64,000 nt of DNA, taken from assembly GCF_008704425.1 (NCBI RefSeq), contig NZ_CP023696.1, forward strand, positions 4,814,501-4,878,500, read 5' to 3'. A model generated the notes under the pieces. The model saw nothing but the letters and a program-made list of their open reading frames with translations. It did no database searches and was not told the origin of the DNA. The first letter of the stretch is position 1. Each line of letters begins with the position of its first letter. Shown here piece after piece: positions 48,568 to 56,454 of the stretch. The translations under genes were made by a program, and so were the position numbers. Source of the DNA: Streptomyces fradiae ATCC 10745 = DSM 40063 (GTDB taxonomy: Bacteria > Actinomycetota > Actinomycetes > Streptomycetales > Streptomycetaceae).

Positions 48568-48595
48568 TTGTGCTCCATTACCGGTTCTTTACACT
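48568..48595 (+). promoter_or_regulatory. Promoter of the P-loop protein gene
   Basis: TTGTGC and TACACT are separated by 16 bases in an A/T-containing stretch, 43 bases before the start at 48638. Confidence 0.5.
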
Positions 48596-48637
48596 TCTTG
48601 GGCAGGCTCCGGGCGGAGCCGAGCTCGGGAGGGGCAC

Positions 48638-49291
48638 ATGACGTTGCAGCGGTCCGGTGCGTACGCCACGACCGCGGGGGTGCCGGCGCCGCCGGCGCTG
48701 CCCGTCCGCACGACCGCCGCCGTGGCCCTGCGCGACCTGCGCGACCGTGAGGGGCGCGTCCCGCGCGAGCTGTCCTTCGCCGAGGCCGACGTCGTCGTCG
48801 TCTCCGGCCTGCCGGGCAGCGGCAAGTCCACGCTCATCCGGCGCGTCGCGCCCGACCGGGCCGTCGACTCGCAGGACGCCCGCGAGCGCTGGGAGGCGCG
48901 GGTGCCGCGGCTCCTGCCGTACGCCCTCTACCGGCCCCTCGTGCGGGCCGCCCACTACGCCGGCCTGCGCGCCCGGCTGCGCGACGGCCGGGGCGTCGTC
49001 GTCCACGACTGCGGCACGCAGTCCTGGGTGCGCCGCTGGCTCGCCCGCGAGGCCCGCCGCCGGGGCGGGGCCCTGCACCTGCTGCTCCTCGACGTGGACC
49101 CCGAGACGGCCCGCGACGGCCAGCGGCGGCGGGGCAGGGGCGTCTCCGCGTACGCCTTCGCCCGGCACCGCAGAGCCGTCGGCCGCCTCCTGCGCGACGC
49201 CGAGCACGGCGCCCTCCCGCCCGGCTGCGCCTCGGCGACCCTGCTCGACCGCCCCGCGGCCACCGCCCTCACCCGCGTCACCTTCAGCTGA
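48638..49291 (+). CDS. AAA/P-loop kinase-like ATPase, substrate unknown
   Basis: 217 residues from an ATG with GGGAGGGG 4-5 bases upstream. The Walker A motif is VVVVSGLPGSGKSTLIRR (residues about 50-67). The next segment, DSQDARERWEARVPRLLPYALYRPLVRAAHY, and the LLLLDVDPETARDGQRRRGR lid region resemble zeta-toxin/polynucleotide-kinase-like small-molecule kinases. A basic Arg-rich middle follows. No substrate can be assigned. It is divergent from gcvT. Confidence 0.8.
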   Translation: MTLQRSGAYATTAGVPAPPALPVRTTAAVALRDLRDREGRVPRELSFAEADVVVVSGLPGSGKSTLIRRVAPDRAVDSQDARERWEARVPRLLPYALYRPLVRAAHYAGLRARLRDGRGVVVHDCGTQSWVRRWLAREARRRGGALHLLLLDVDPETARDGQRRRGRGVSAYAFARHRRAVGRLLRDAEHGALPPGCASATLLDRPAATALTRVTFS

Positions 49292-49547
49292 CCGGCCGGG
49301 CGGGCGGCCCGAGCGGCCCGGCGGGCGGGCGCCGCCCGGACGCCCCGGTCCGCCGCTCCTCCCGGCCGCTCGCCGCGGTCGCGCCTTCCGGGCGCCCCGG
49401 CCGGCGGCCCGCCCGTTCGGCGTGGCCGCGGCCCTTCCGGGCGCCCCCGGCCCGCCCGCGCCCCTCGCCGTCGCCCGCGACGACCACGGGACGGCCCCCG
49501 GGCGCTAGGGTGCTGGGCGTCGTGTTGGGAGTACGGGGAAGGACACC

Positions 49548-50366
49548 GTGGACACCGCAGCCATCGTCGACACCGCCTGGCCGTCCAACGAGATGGAGGA
49601 GGTCCTCTCCGCCTCCCTCGGGCAGAGCGCCGCCGGCGCCCGCATCGTCGAGGTGCTCGGCCGCAGCCAGGTCTGGGTGCCCCTGCCCAGGGGCGGCTCC
49701 GCCGAGGGCGCCGGCCCCGGCGCGCCCGGCCTCGACCTGCCCACACTGGAGTGCGACGGCCTGCCGTACGTCCCGGTGTTCACCTCCGAGAGCCAGTTCC
49801 GCGCCTGCGCCGGCGCCCACATGGCGTACGCCGTGGCCCCCGCGGTCGAGTTCGCGCGCGGCCTGCCGCCGCAGCTCGGCCTCGCCCTCAACCCCGGCGG
49901 CACCGTCGGCGCGCCCCTGCCGCCGCCCGCCGTCGCCGAGCTGTGCCGCGCCGGCCGCGACCCGCTCACCGGGCCCGCCCCCGACCCGGCCGCCCCCGGC
50001 CGGCCCGCCGCCCCCGCCCCGTCCGGCGCCCGCGTCCGGCTGTTCGAGCCCGACTGGCAGGACGACCCGGTGGACTTCCTCTCCGCCGCAGGCGCCGAGT
50101 TCGAGGCGGCCGGCACGGTCCTCACCGCCCGCCGCGCCCTCGCCAGCATCGAGGGCGACCCGCCCGTCCTCTTCGTCGGCGTCCAGCTCGCCTCCTGGGA
50201 GGAGAGCGCCCGCAGCGCGCCCATGGAGGCGCTCGGCCGCGCGCTCGGCGCCGTCCCCGTGCCGTGGCCGGTCAACCTGGTCCTCCTCGACATCGCCCAG
50301 GACCCCGTCGGGGACTGGATGCTCGAAAAGGTGCGCCCCTTCTACCGCCGCGAACACGGCGCCTGA
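49548..50366 (+). CDS. SseB-family protein (enhanced serine sensitivity), copy 1
   Basis: 272 residues from a GTG with GGGGAAGGA 5 bases upstream. The N-terminal SseB domain runs from NEMEEVLSASLGQSAAGARIVEVLGRSQVWVPL, with PYVPVFTSESQFRACAGAHM, to LALNPGGTVGAPLPPPAVAEL. After an Ala/Pro linker (residues about 145-165) the C-terminal SseB domain follows (ALASIEGDPPVLFVGVQLASW, then NLVLLDIAQDPVGDWMLEKVRPFYRRE). The biochemical role is unknown; E. coli sseB was named for a serine-sensitivity phenotype. Its place beside serine and glycine genes and next to a second copy is notable. Confidence 0.88.
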   Translation: MDTAAIVDTAWPSNEMEEVLSASLGQSAAGARIVEVLGRSQVWVPLPRGGSAEGAGPGAPGLDLPTLECDGLPYVPVFTSESQFRACAGAHMAYAVAPAVEFARGLPPQLGLALNPGGTVGAPLPPPAVAELCRAGRDPLTGPAPDPAAPGRPAAPAPSGARVRLFEPDWQDDPVDFLSAAGAEFEAAGTVLTARRALASIEGDPPVLFVGVQLASWEESARSAPMEALGRALGAVPVPWPVNLVLLDIAQDPVGDWMLEKVRPFYRREHGA

Positions 50367-50419
50367 GCGGCCCGCCCTTAAGCTGGATCCGGAAGTCTGC
50401 GAACGAGGGGCGGGATCAG

Positions 50420-51193
50420 GTGAGCGCGCAAGGCACCGCGGCGGCCGGTCAGGTCGAGCACATGCTGCGGCAGGTCACGCCCGGCCGCTACGACGCGTAC
50501 GAGGCGCTGCTGCACACCCTCGCCGAGGGCCACGTCTGGATGCTGCTCTGGCACGGTCAGGCCGGCTCACCCGACGCCCAGTACGGGAACATGGAGGTCG
50601 AGGGGCTCGGGTACGCCCCGTGCGTCACCTCCGCCCAGGAGCTGGCCGCCTCCGGCTGGACCCGCGCCCACGAGGTCGTCGCCGTCCGCGACGTGGCCCG
50701 CGCCCTCTACCCCGACCGGTGGGGCGTCTGGCTCAACCCGCACGCCCCCGGCGGCGGCGTCGGCATCCCCTGGGCCGACCTGCGCCGCATCGCCACCGGC
50801 CTGGACCGCATGCCCGCGGGGCCGCTGCGCCTCTCCGAGCCCGCCATCGAGCTGCCGCAGTTCTACGCCCTGCTCACGCAGAACGCCCACCGCACCCCGG
50901 CCGTGCGCTCCCTGCGCCGCGCGTGGGTGCAGCCCGCGCTCGGCACGCCGTACCTCGCCATCGGCCTCGACCTGTACGACACGGGCCAGGCGTCCGTCGA
51001 CGCGGTCCGCGCGATGATGGGCCAGTCCGTCGCCGCCGTCCCGGACGGGCTGCCCGTGTCGACCGTCGCCATGTCCGACGGGTACGACCCGGTCGGCCTG
51101 TGGCTGCGCGCCAACGCCCGGCCCTTCTACCACCGCGAGGCCCACCACGCCCCGCAGCAGCAGGGCGCCGCCCCGTACGGCCCCCTGCGGTAG
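50420..51193 (+). CDS. SseB-family protein, copy 2
   Basis: 257 residues from a GTG at 50420 behind GGGGCGGGA. Same two-domain layout as the preceding gene: DAYEALLHTLAEGHVWMLLWHG, MEVEGLGYAPCVTSAQELAASGW, VWLNPHAPGGGVGIPWADL, then RSLRRAWVQPALGTPYLAIGLDLYD and DPVGLWLRANARPFYHRE. It lies 53 bases after copy 1 and is probably co-transcribed. The sequences have diverged well beyond a recent duplication, so the two may form a heteromer (inference). Confidence 0.85.
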   Translation: MSAQGTAAAGQVEHMLRQVTPGRYDAYEALLHTLAEGHVWMLLWHGQAGSPDAQYGNMEVEGLGYAPCVTSAQELAASGWTRAHEVVAVRDVARALYPDRWGVWLNPHAPGGGVGIPWADLRRIATGLDRMPAGPLRLSEPAIELPQFYALLTQNAHRTPAVRSLRRAWVQPALGTPYLAIGLDLYDTGQASVDAVRAMMGQSVAAVPDGLPVSTVAMSDGYDPVGLWLRANARPFYHREAHHAPQQQGAAPYGPLR

Positions 51194-51220
51194 GGCCGAC
51201 GGCGCCGCAGCGGCACCGCG

Positions 51221-51370
51221 AAGCACGCGCAAGCACGCGGAAGTACCCGGAAGCACTCGGAAGCACTCGGAAGCACTCGGAAAAGCGCAGAGGCGCTGAG
51301 AAGCGCCGACAAGCCCTGAGAAGCGCCGACAAGCGCCGAGAAGCGCTCAGAAACACGGAGAAGCGCCGAA
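51221..51370. repeat. 10-bp phased repeat, 15 units, upstream of the oligopeptide transporter operon
   Basis: Fifteen consecutive decamers of the type AAGCACTCGG or AAGCGCCGAG run without a single phase slip; 14 begin with AA. Three central units are identical (51251-51280). The 429-base spacer 51194-51622 holds this repeat, then featureless sequence, then the operon promoter. AA steps every 10 bp match the DNA helical repeat and would be expected to bend DNA. Confidence 0.92.
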
Positions 51371-51500
51371 CGGCACTGAAACCGGCATCGAGCGGAACCG
51401 AACCGGCACGGAAACGGCCCGGCGAAAAGTCCCTTTCGAACTCCCCTGTATGTCGGGCGTGTTAACCGCCGCAAGCGGGCTTGTCCGGGATGAACCCGGT

Positions 51501-51529
51501 TTGGTGACTGTCCGGGTCTCGACTAGGTA
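51501..51529 (+). promoter_or_regulatory. Promoter of the oligopeptide transporter operon
   Basis: TTGGTG and TAGGTA are spaced by 17 bases. Directly upstream CCGGG-ATGAA-CCCGG (51485-51499) is a short inverted repeat that could be an operator. Confidence 0.45.
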
Positions 51530-51622
51530 TCACCGCTATCCGGACTGTTCTCCGGGATGCCGCCCGTCGGTAGTGTTCGGCCGGTCAAGACCTCATTCAC
51601 TAGGCCAAACCAGGGGTGGCCC

Positions 51623-53293
51623 ATGCGAATATTCAAGTCCCGTGCGGTCCGGGCGGTCACCGCGGCGCTCGCCGTCGGAATGATCGCGACGGGCTGCGCC
51701 AGCGAACGCGGCAAGGACGGCGGCAAGGGCGGCGACAAGGACACGTTCGTGTTCGCCGGCGCCGGTGACCCCGGCTCGCTCGACCCGGCCCTCGCCAGCG
51801 ACGGCGAGACGTTCCGCGTCACCCGCCAGGCCTTCGAGGCCCTGCTGGAGCACGAGTCGGGCGGCAGCAAGCTCGTCGGCGGCCTCGCCGAGTCGTGGAG
51901 CGGCAACCCGGCAGGCACGGTGTGGACGTTCAACCTCCGCAAGGGGGTCACGTTCCACGACGGGGAGGCGTTCAACGCGGCCGCCGTCTGCGCCAACTAC
52001 GACCACTGGTTCAACTGGAAGGGCACCTACCAGTCGAGCGCGGTCTCGTACTACTGGCAGAAGATCATGGGCGGCTTCGCGAAGAACGAGGACGCGGAGG
52101 CCCCCAAGGCGAACTACAAGTCCTGCACCGCCAAGGACGAGAACACCGCCGTCATCGAGGTCCACGAGCCCTCCGCCAACCTGCCCGGCGGCTTCTCCCT
52201 CCAGGCGCTGGCGATCCACTCGCCGAAGGCCCTCAAGGAGTACGAGAAGCAGGCCGCGACCGGCAAGGGCGAGGCCATCTCCTACCCCAAGTACAGCCAG
52301 GAGGCCGGCACGGTCGCCGGCACCGGCCCGTACCGGATCGTCAAGTGGAACAAGGGCAACAAGGAGATCACCCTTGAGCGCTTCGACGACTACTGGGGCG
52401 ACAAGGCCAAGGTGAAGAACCTGGTCTTCCGCACCATCGCCACCGAGGAGGGCCGCCGCCAGGCCCTGCAGGCCGGCGACGTCGACGGCTACGACCTGGT
52501 GTCCCCCGCGGACGTGAAGACCCTGGAGAAGGGCGGCTTCAACGTCCCGACCCGTGACGTCTTCAACCTCTTCTACGTGGGCATGACCCAGGAGAAGAAC
52601 CCGGCGCTGAAGAAGCCCGAGGTCCGCCAGGCCATCGCGCACGCCATCGACCGCGAGAACATCGTCAAGACCCAGCTCCCCGAGGGCGGCAAGGTCGCGA
52701 CCCAGTTCATGCCCGACACGGTCGCCGGCTGGTCCGACAAGGTCAAGACGTACGCGCACGACACGAACAAGGCCAAGCAGCTCCTCGCCGCCGCCGGCGA
52801 GTCCAAGCTGAAGCTCGAGTTCTGCTACCCGACCGAGGTCACCCGGCCCTACATGCCGGCCCCGCAGGACATGTTCGAGCTGATGAAGGCCGACCTGGAG
52901 AAGGCCGGCATCACCGTCACCCCGAAGCCCATGAAGTGGGCCCCGGACTACCTGGACGCCACCGAGGCGGGCGCCTGCGCCCTGCACATGCTCGGCTGGA
53001 CCGGTGACTTCAACGACGGCTACAACTTCATCGGCACCTGGTTCGCCAAGTACGACAAGCAGTGGGGCTTCAAGGAGCAGAAGATCTTCGACACGGTGAA
53101 CGCCGGCTCGAAGATCGGTGACCCCGCCCAGCGCGTGGACGCCTACAAGAAGGCCAACGAGGCGATCATGGAGTACCTGCCGGGTCTCCCCATCTCCTCG
53201 TCCCCGCCGGCCATCGCGTTCGGCAAGGACGTCAACCCGCCGAAGGTCTCCCCGCTGACGCAGGAGAACTTCGCCGAGGTCTCCTTCAAGTAA
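51623..53293 (+). CDS. Oligopeptide/dipeptide ABC transporter substrate-binding lipoprotein
   Basis: Family 5 solute-binding protein, 556 residues from an ATG with GGGGTGG upstream. The lipoprotein signal is MRIFKSRAVRAVTAALAVGM followed by IATGC (Cys at about 24). A Lys/Gly linker leads to the binding domain FVFAGAGDPGSLDPALASDGETFRVTRQAFEALLEHE. Typical segments are AESWSGNPAGTVWTFNLRKGVTFHDGEAFNAAAV, GTGPYRIVKWNKGNKEITLERFDDYWG and PEVRQAIAHAIDRENIVKTQLP. First gene of a five-gene Opp-type importer operon. A strong hairpin after its stop probably keeps expression of the binding protein above that of the membrane components. Confidence 0.95.
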   Translation: MRIFKSRAVRAVTAALAVGMIATGCASERGKDGGKGGDKDTFVFAGAGDPGSLDPALASDGETFRVTRQAFEALLEHESGGSKLVGGLAESWSGNPAGTVWTFNLRKGVTFHDGEAFNAAAVCANYDHWFNWKGTYQSSAVSYYWQKIMGGFAKNEDAEAPKANYKSCTAKDENTAVIEVHEPSANLPGGFSLQALAIHSPKALKEYEKQAATGKGEAISYPKYSQEAGTVAGTGPYRIVKWNKGNKEITLERFDDYWGDKAKVKNLVFRTIATEEGRRQALQAGDVDGYDLVSPADVKTLEKGGFNVPTRDVFNLFYVGMTQEKNPALKKPEVRQAIAHAIDRENIVKTQLPEGGKVATQFMPDTVAGWSDKVKTYAHDTNKAKQLLAAAGESKLKLEFCYPTEVTRPYMPAPQDMFELMKADLEKAGITVTPKPMKWAPDYLDATEAGACALHMLGWTGDFNDGYNFIGTWFAKYDKQWGFKEQKIFDTVNAGSKIGDPAQRVDAYKKANEAIMEYLPGLPISSSPPAIAFGKDVNPPKVSPLTQENFAEVSFK

Positions 53294-53304
53294 TCGCGCC
53301 CGCA

Positions 53305-53352
53305 AGCGGGGTCCCGCCCGGCCACGGCATCGCGTGGCCGGGCGGGCCCGCT
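53305..53352 (+). terminator. Long hairpin between binding-protein gene and permease gene
   Basis: CCCGCCCGGCCACG and CGTGGCCGGGCGGG pair perfectly around six bases, extended by AGCGGG/CCCGCT after a short bulge. It is likely a partial terminator or mRNA-stabilising stem. Confidence 0.75.
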
Positions 53353-53353
53353 T

Positions 53354-53463
53354 CGGCGTCCACCCAAGGCTTCCGGCGTCCACGGAGGACTTCCCGGCGT
53401 CCGCGCAGGACCTTCCCGCGTCCGCGCAGGACTTCCCGGCGTCCACGTGAGACGTCCGGCGTA
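53354..53463. repeat. 20-21-bp tandem repeat between binding-protein and permease genes
   Basis: CGGCGTCC recurs (with one decayed copy) at 53354, 53374, 53395, 53416, 53437 and 53457, joined by variants of ACGGAGGACTTCC. It stops 8 bases before the permease ribosome site. Confidence 0.85.
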
Positions 53464-53486
53464 CACGTAAGAAAGGGGCATGCGGG

Positions 53487-54491
53487 GTGCTGCGACTCGT
53501 CGTACGAAGACTGCTACAGCTGATACCCACCCTGCTCGGCCTGTCGGTTCTCCTCTTCCTCTGGCTGAACCGGCTGCCCGGCGGACCCGCCTCGGCGATC
53601 CTGGGCGAACGGGCCACACCGACCGAAGTGGCCCGCATCAACCGCGCACTCGGCCTCGACCAGCCGGTCTGGGTGCAGTACGGCCGCTTCCTCAAGCGCA
53701 TCTTCGAGCTCGACCTGGGGACCTCGACCAAGACCGGGCAGCCCGTGTGGGACGAGTTCGCCCTGCGCTTCCCGGCCACCGTGGAGCTGAGCGTCATGGC
53801 GATGCTCATCGCCGTCGTCGTCGGCATCCCGCTCGGCTACCTCGCCGCCAAGCGGCGCGGCGGCTGGCTCGACGTGGCCGCCGTCTCCGGCTCGCTCGTC
53901 GGCATCTGCGTCCCGGTCTTCTTCCTCGCCCTCATCCTGAAGGGCTTCTTCGCCGTCAACCTGGGCCTCTTCCCCAGCTACGGACGGCTCACCACCGGCC
54001 TCGACGCCACCGACGTCACCGGCTTCGCCGTCCTCGACGGCATCCTCACCGGCGAGTTCGACGCCACCCTGGACGCGCTGCACCACCTCGCGCTGCCGGC
54101 CATCACCCTCGCCTCCATCCCGCTCGCCGTCATCGTCCGGATGACCCGCGCCAGCGTCCTGGAGGTCCTCGGCGAGGACTACGTCCGCACCGCCGAGTCC
54201 AAGGGCCTGGAGAAGAACACCGTCCGCGTCCGCCACGTGCTGCGCAACGCCCTGCTGCCCGTGGTCACCGCGATCGGCCTGCTCACCGGCTCCCTCCTGT
54301 CGGGCGCGGTCCTCACCGAGTCCGTCTTCAGCTTCGGCGGCATCGGCTCCTTCATCAAGGACGCGATCGACGCCCGCGACTACCCGGTGCTCGTCGGCTT
54401 CATCATGTTCATCGCGATGGTGTACGTCGTCATCAACCTGCTGGTGGACCTGGCGTACAGCCTCATCGACCCGAGAGTGCGGGTGAACTGA
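53487..54491 (+). CDS. Oligopeptide ABC transporter permease, OppB type
   Basis: 334 residues from a GTG with GAAAGGGG 8 bases upstream. N-terminal TM1 with RLVVRRLLQLIPTLLGLSVLLF, the OppB_TM_N segment ILGERATPTEVARINRALGLDQPVWVQYGRFLKRIFELDLGTS, six helices in all. The EAA loop reads RMTRASVLEVLGEDYVRTAESKGLEKNTVRVRHVLRNALLP, where ATP-binding subunits dock. Its stop is followed after one base by the next start. It forms the membrane channel with the OppC-type subunit. Confidence 0.94.
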   Translation: MLRLVVRRLLQLIPTLLGLSVLLFLWLNRLPGGPASAILGERATPTEVARINRALGLDQPVWVQYGRFLKRIFELDLGTSTKTGQPVWDEFALRFPATVELSVMAMLIAVVVGIPLGYLAAKRRGGWLDVAAVSGSLVGICVPVFFLALILKGFFAVNLGLFPSYGRLTTGLDATDVTGFAVLDGILTGEFDATLDALHHLALPAITLASIPLAVIVRMTRASVLEVLGEDYVRTAESKGLEKNTVRVRHVLRNALLPVVTAIGLLTGSLLSGAVLTESVFSFGGIGSFIKDAIDARDYPVLVGFIMFIAMVYVVINLLVDLAYSLIDPRVRVN

Positions 54492-54492
54492 C

Positions 54493-55446
54493 GTGTCCAC
54501 CAAGACAGACAAGATCGACCGCCTCGCGCAGCTCACCCAGGCGAACGAGACGACGACCGGCGCCAGCCTGTGGCGCGAGGCGCTGCGCCGCCTCAAGGCC
54601 AGCAAGATGGCCGTCATCGGCGCCGCGATCATCGCCGTCTTCGTCGTCGTCGCGATCGTCGGCCCGTGGCTCGCGCCGCACGCCCCGACCGCGCAGACCT
54701 GGCGCGGCGAGGTCTTCGCCAACCAGGGCCAGTTCGTCGGCGCCCGCGGCGAGAACTGGTTCGGCCTCGACCACCTCGGCCGGGACCTGTTCTCCCGGAT
54801 GCTGGTCGGCGCCCGCCAGACGCTCCTCGTCGGCGTCGTCTCCATGCTCATCGGCCTGGTCGTCGGCGCCCTGATCGGCATGCTGTCCGGCGCCGCCGCC
54901 ACCCTCGGCGGCAGGGCCGGGGCGCGGATCGACACGGTCGTCATGCGCTTCATCGACATCCTGCTGTCGCTGCCGTCGCTGCTGCTCGCCGTCTCCATCG
55001 CGGCGGTCATGGGCCAGTCCCTGACGACCGTGATGATCGCCGTCGGCGTCGTCCAGATCCCGATCTTCGCGCGGCTGCTGCGCGGCTCGATGCTCGCCCA
55101 GGGCGGCTCGGACTACGTCCTGGCGGCCAAGGCCCTCGGCGTACGGCGCCGGCGGATCGTGCTGACCCAGATCCTGCCGAACTCGCTCAGCCCCGTGATC
55201 GTCCAGGCGACCCTCAGCCTCGCCACCGCGATCATCGAGGCCGCCGCCCTGTCGTACCTCGGCCTCGGCAACCCGGACCCGGCCGTGCCGGAGTGGGGCG
55301 TCATGCTCGCCCAGGCGCAGCGGTTCTTCGACAACGCGCCGATGATGGCCGTCTACCCGGCGGTCGGGATCATCATCACCGCCCTCGGCTTCACCCTGCT
55401 CGGCGAGGCCATGCGCGAAGCCCTCGACCCGAAGCTGCGAGGCTGA
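54493..55446 (+). CDS. Oligopeptide ABC transporter permease, OppC type
   Basis: 317 residues from a GTG one base after the previous stop, so translation is coupled. Hydrophilic N-terminus, TM1 (KMAVIGAAIIAVFVVVAIVGPWLAP), the family motif ENWFGLDHLGRDLFSRMLVGARQTLLVG, and the EAA loop RLLRGSMLAQGGSDYVLAAKALGVRRRRIVLTQILPNSLSP. It ends GFTLLGEAMREALDPKLRG, typical of OppC/DppC. Confidence 0.95.
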   Translation: MSTKTDKIDRLAQLTQANETTTGASLWREALRRLKASKMAVIGAAIIAVFVVVAIVGPWLAPHAPTAQTWRGEVFANQGQFVGARGENWFGLDHLGRDLFSRMLVGARQTLLVGVVSMLIGLVVGALIGMLSGAAATLGGRAGARIDTVVMRFIDILLSLPSLLLAVSIAAVMGQSLTTVMIAVGVVQIPIFARLLRGSMLAQGGSDYVLAAKALGVRRRRIVLTQILPNSLSPVIVQATLSLATAIIEAAALSYLGLGNPDPAVPEWGVMLAQAQRFFDNAPMMAVYPAVGIIITALGFTLLGEAMREALDPKLRG

Positions 55447-55452
55447 ACTGCC

Positions 55453-56454
55453 ATGCCACTGCTCACAGTTGACGAACTGACCGTCACCTTCGGCGGACGC
55501 GGGCGCAAGCCCTCCACGGCGGTCGACGGCGTCTCCTTCACCGTCGACCAGGGCCAGGTCGTCGGCCTGGTCGGCGAGTCCGGCTGCGGCAAGTCCGTGA
55601 CCTCCCTCGCCCTGATGGGTCTGCTCCCGGCCAAGGGCGTCACCGTCGGCGGGCGCGCCGTGTTCGACGGCGAGGACCTGCTCTCCATGAGCCCGCGGAA
55701 GCTGCGCGACATGCGCGGCAGCAAGCTCGCGATGATCTTCCAGGACCCGCTGTCCTCGCTGAACCCGGTCATCCCGATCGGCGTGCAGGTCACCGAGATC
55801 CTCCAGCGGCACCGCGGCCTGAAGGGCGAGCCCGCCCGCAAGGAGGCCGCGCACCTCCTCGACCGGGTGGGCATCCCCGACCCGGCGCGGCGCCTCAAGG
55901 AGTACCCGCACCAGCTCTCGGGCGGCATGCGGCAGCGCGCCCTCATCGCCATGGCGGTGGCGTGCGCCCCGCGCCTGCTCATCGCCGACGAGCCCACGAC
56001 GGCGCTCGACGTGACGATCCAGGCGCAGATCCTGGAGCTGCTGAAGGAGCTCGTGGACCAGGAGGGCACCGCCCTGCTGATGATCACCCACGATCTGGGG
56101 GTCGTCGCCGGGCTCTGCGACGAGGTGAACGTGCTGTACGCGGGGAAGGCGGTGGAGTCCGCGGGCCGCCGCGAACTGTTCGCCCACCCCACGCACCCGT
56201 ACGCGCACGGCCTCCTCGGCTCCATCCCCCGTCTGGACGCCCCGCGCGGTGAGCCGCTGAACCCCATCCGCGGCTCCATCAACGACAAGATCGCCTGGGC
56301 GGACGGCTGCGCCTTCGCGCCCCGCTGCGACCACTACACCCTGGAGTGCCTCACCGGCACGCCCCCGCTGACCGAGCCGCGCACCGAGGGCCACCGGGTG
56401 CGCTGCGTCAACCCCGTGCTGCCCGACGCACCGGCCGAGGAGGTACCGGCATGA
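55453..56454 (+). CDS. Oligopeptide ABC transporter ATPase, OppD type
   Basis: 333 residues, six bases after the OppC stop. Walker A GLVGESGCGKSVTSLALMG (about residue 38-50), Q-loop MIFQDPLSSLNPVIPIG, signature HQLSGGMRQRALIAMAV, Walker B LLIADEPTTALDVTIQAQ. The C-terminal oligopeptide domain carries Cys residues in GCAFAPRCDHYTLECLTGTPPL, the motif that binds a [4Fe-4S] cluster in DppD-type proteins (family knowledge). Stop overlaps the next start (ATGA). Confidence 0.96.
   Translation: MPLLTVDELTVTFGGRGRKPSTAVDGVSFTVDQGQVVGLVGESGCGKSVTSLALMGLLPAKGVTVGGRAVFDGEDLLSMSPRKLRDMRGSKLAMIFQDPLSSLNPVIPIGVQVTEILQRHRGLKGEPARKEAAHLLDRVGIPDPARRLKEYPHQLSGGMRQRALIAMAVACAPRLLIADEPTTALDVTIQAQILELLKELVDQEGTALLMITHDLGVVAGLCDEVNVLYAGKAVESAGRRELFAHPTHPYAHGLLGSIPRLDAPRGEPLNPIRGSINDKIAWADGCAFAPRCDHYTLECLTGTPPLTEPRTEGHRVRCVNPVLPDAPAEEVPA

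Noticed and set aside
51221..51370. CRISPR array
   Set aside because: The unit is 10 bp with no unique spacers and no cas genes nearby.
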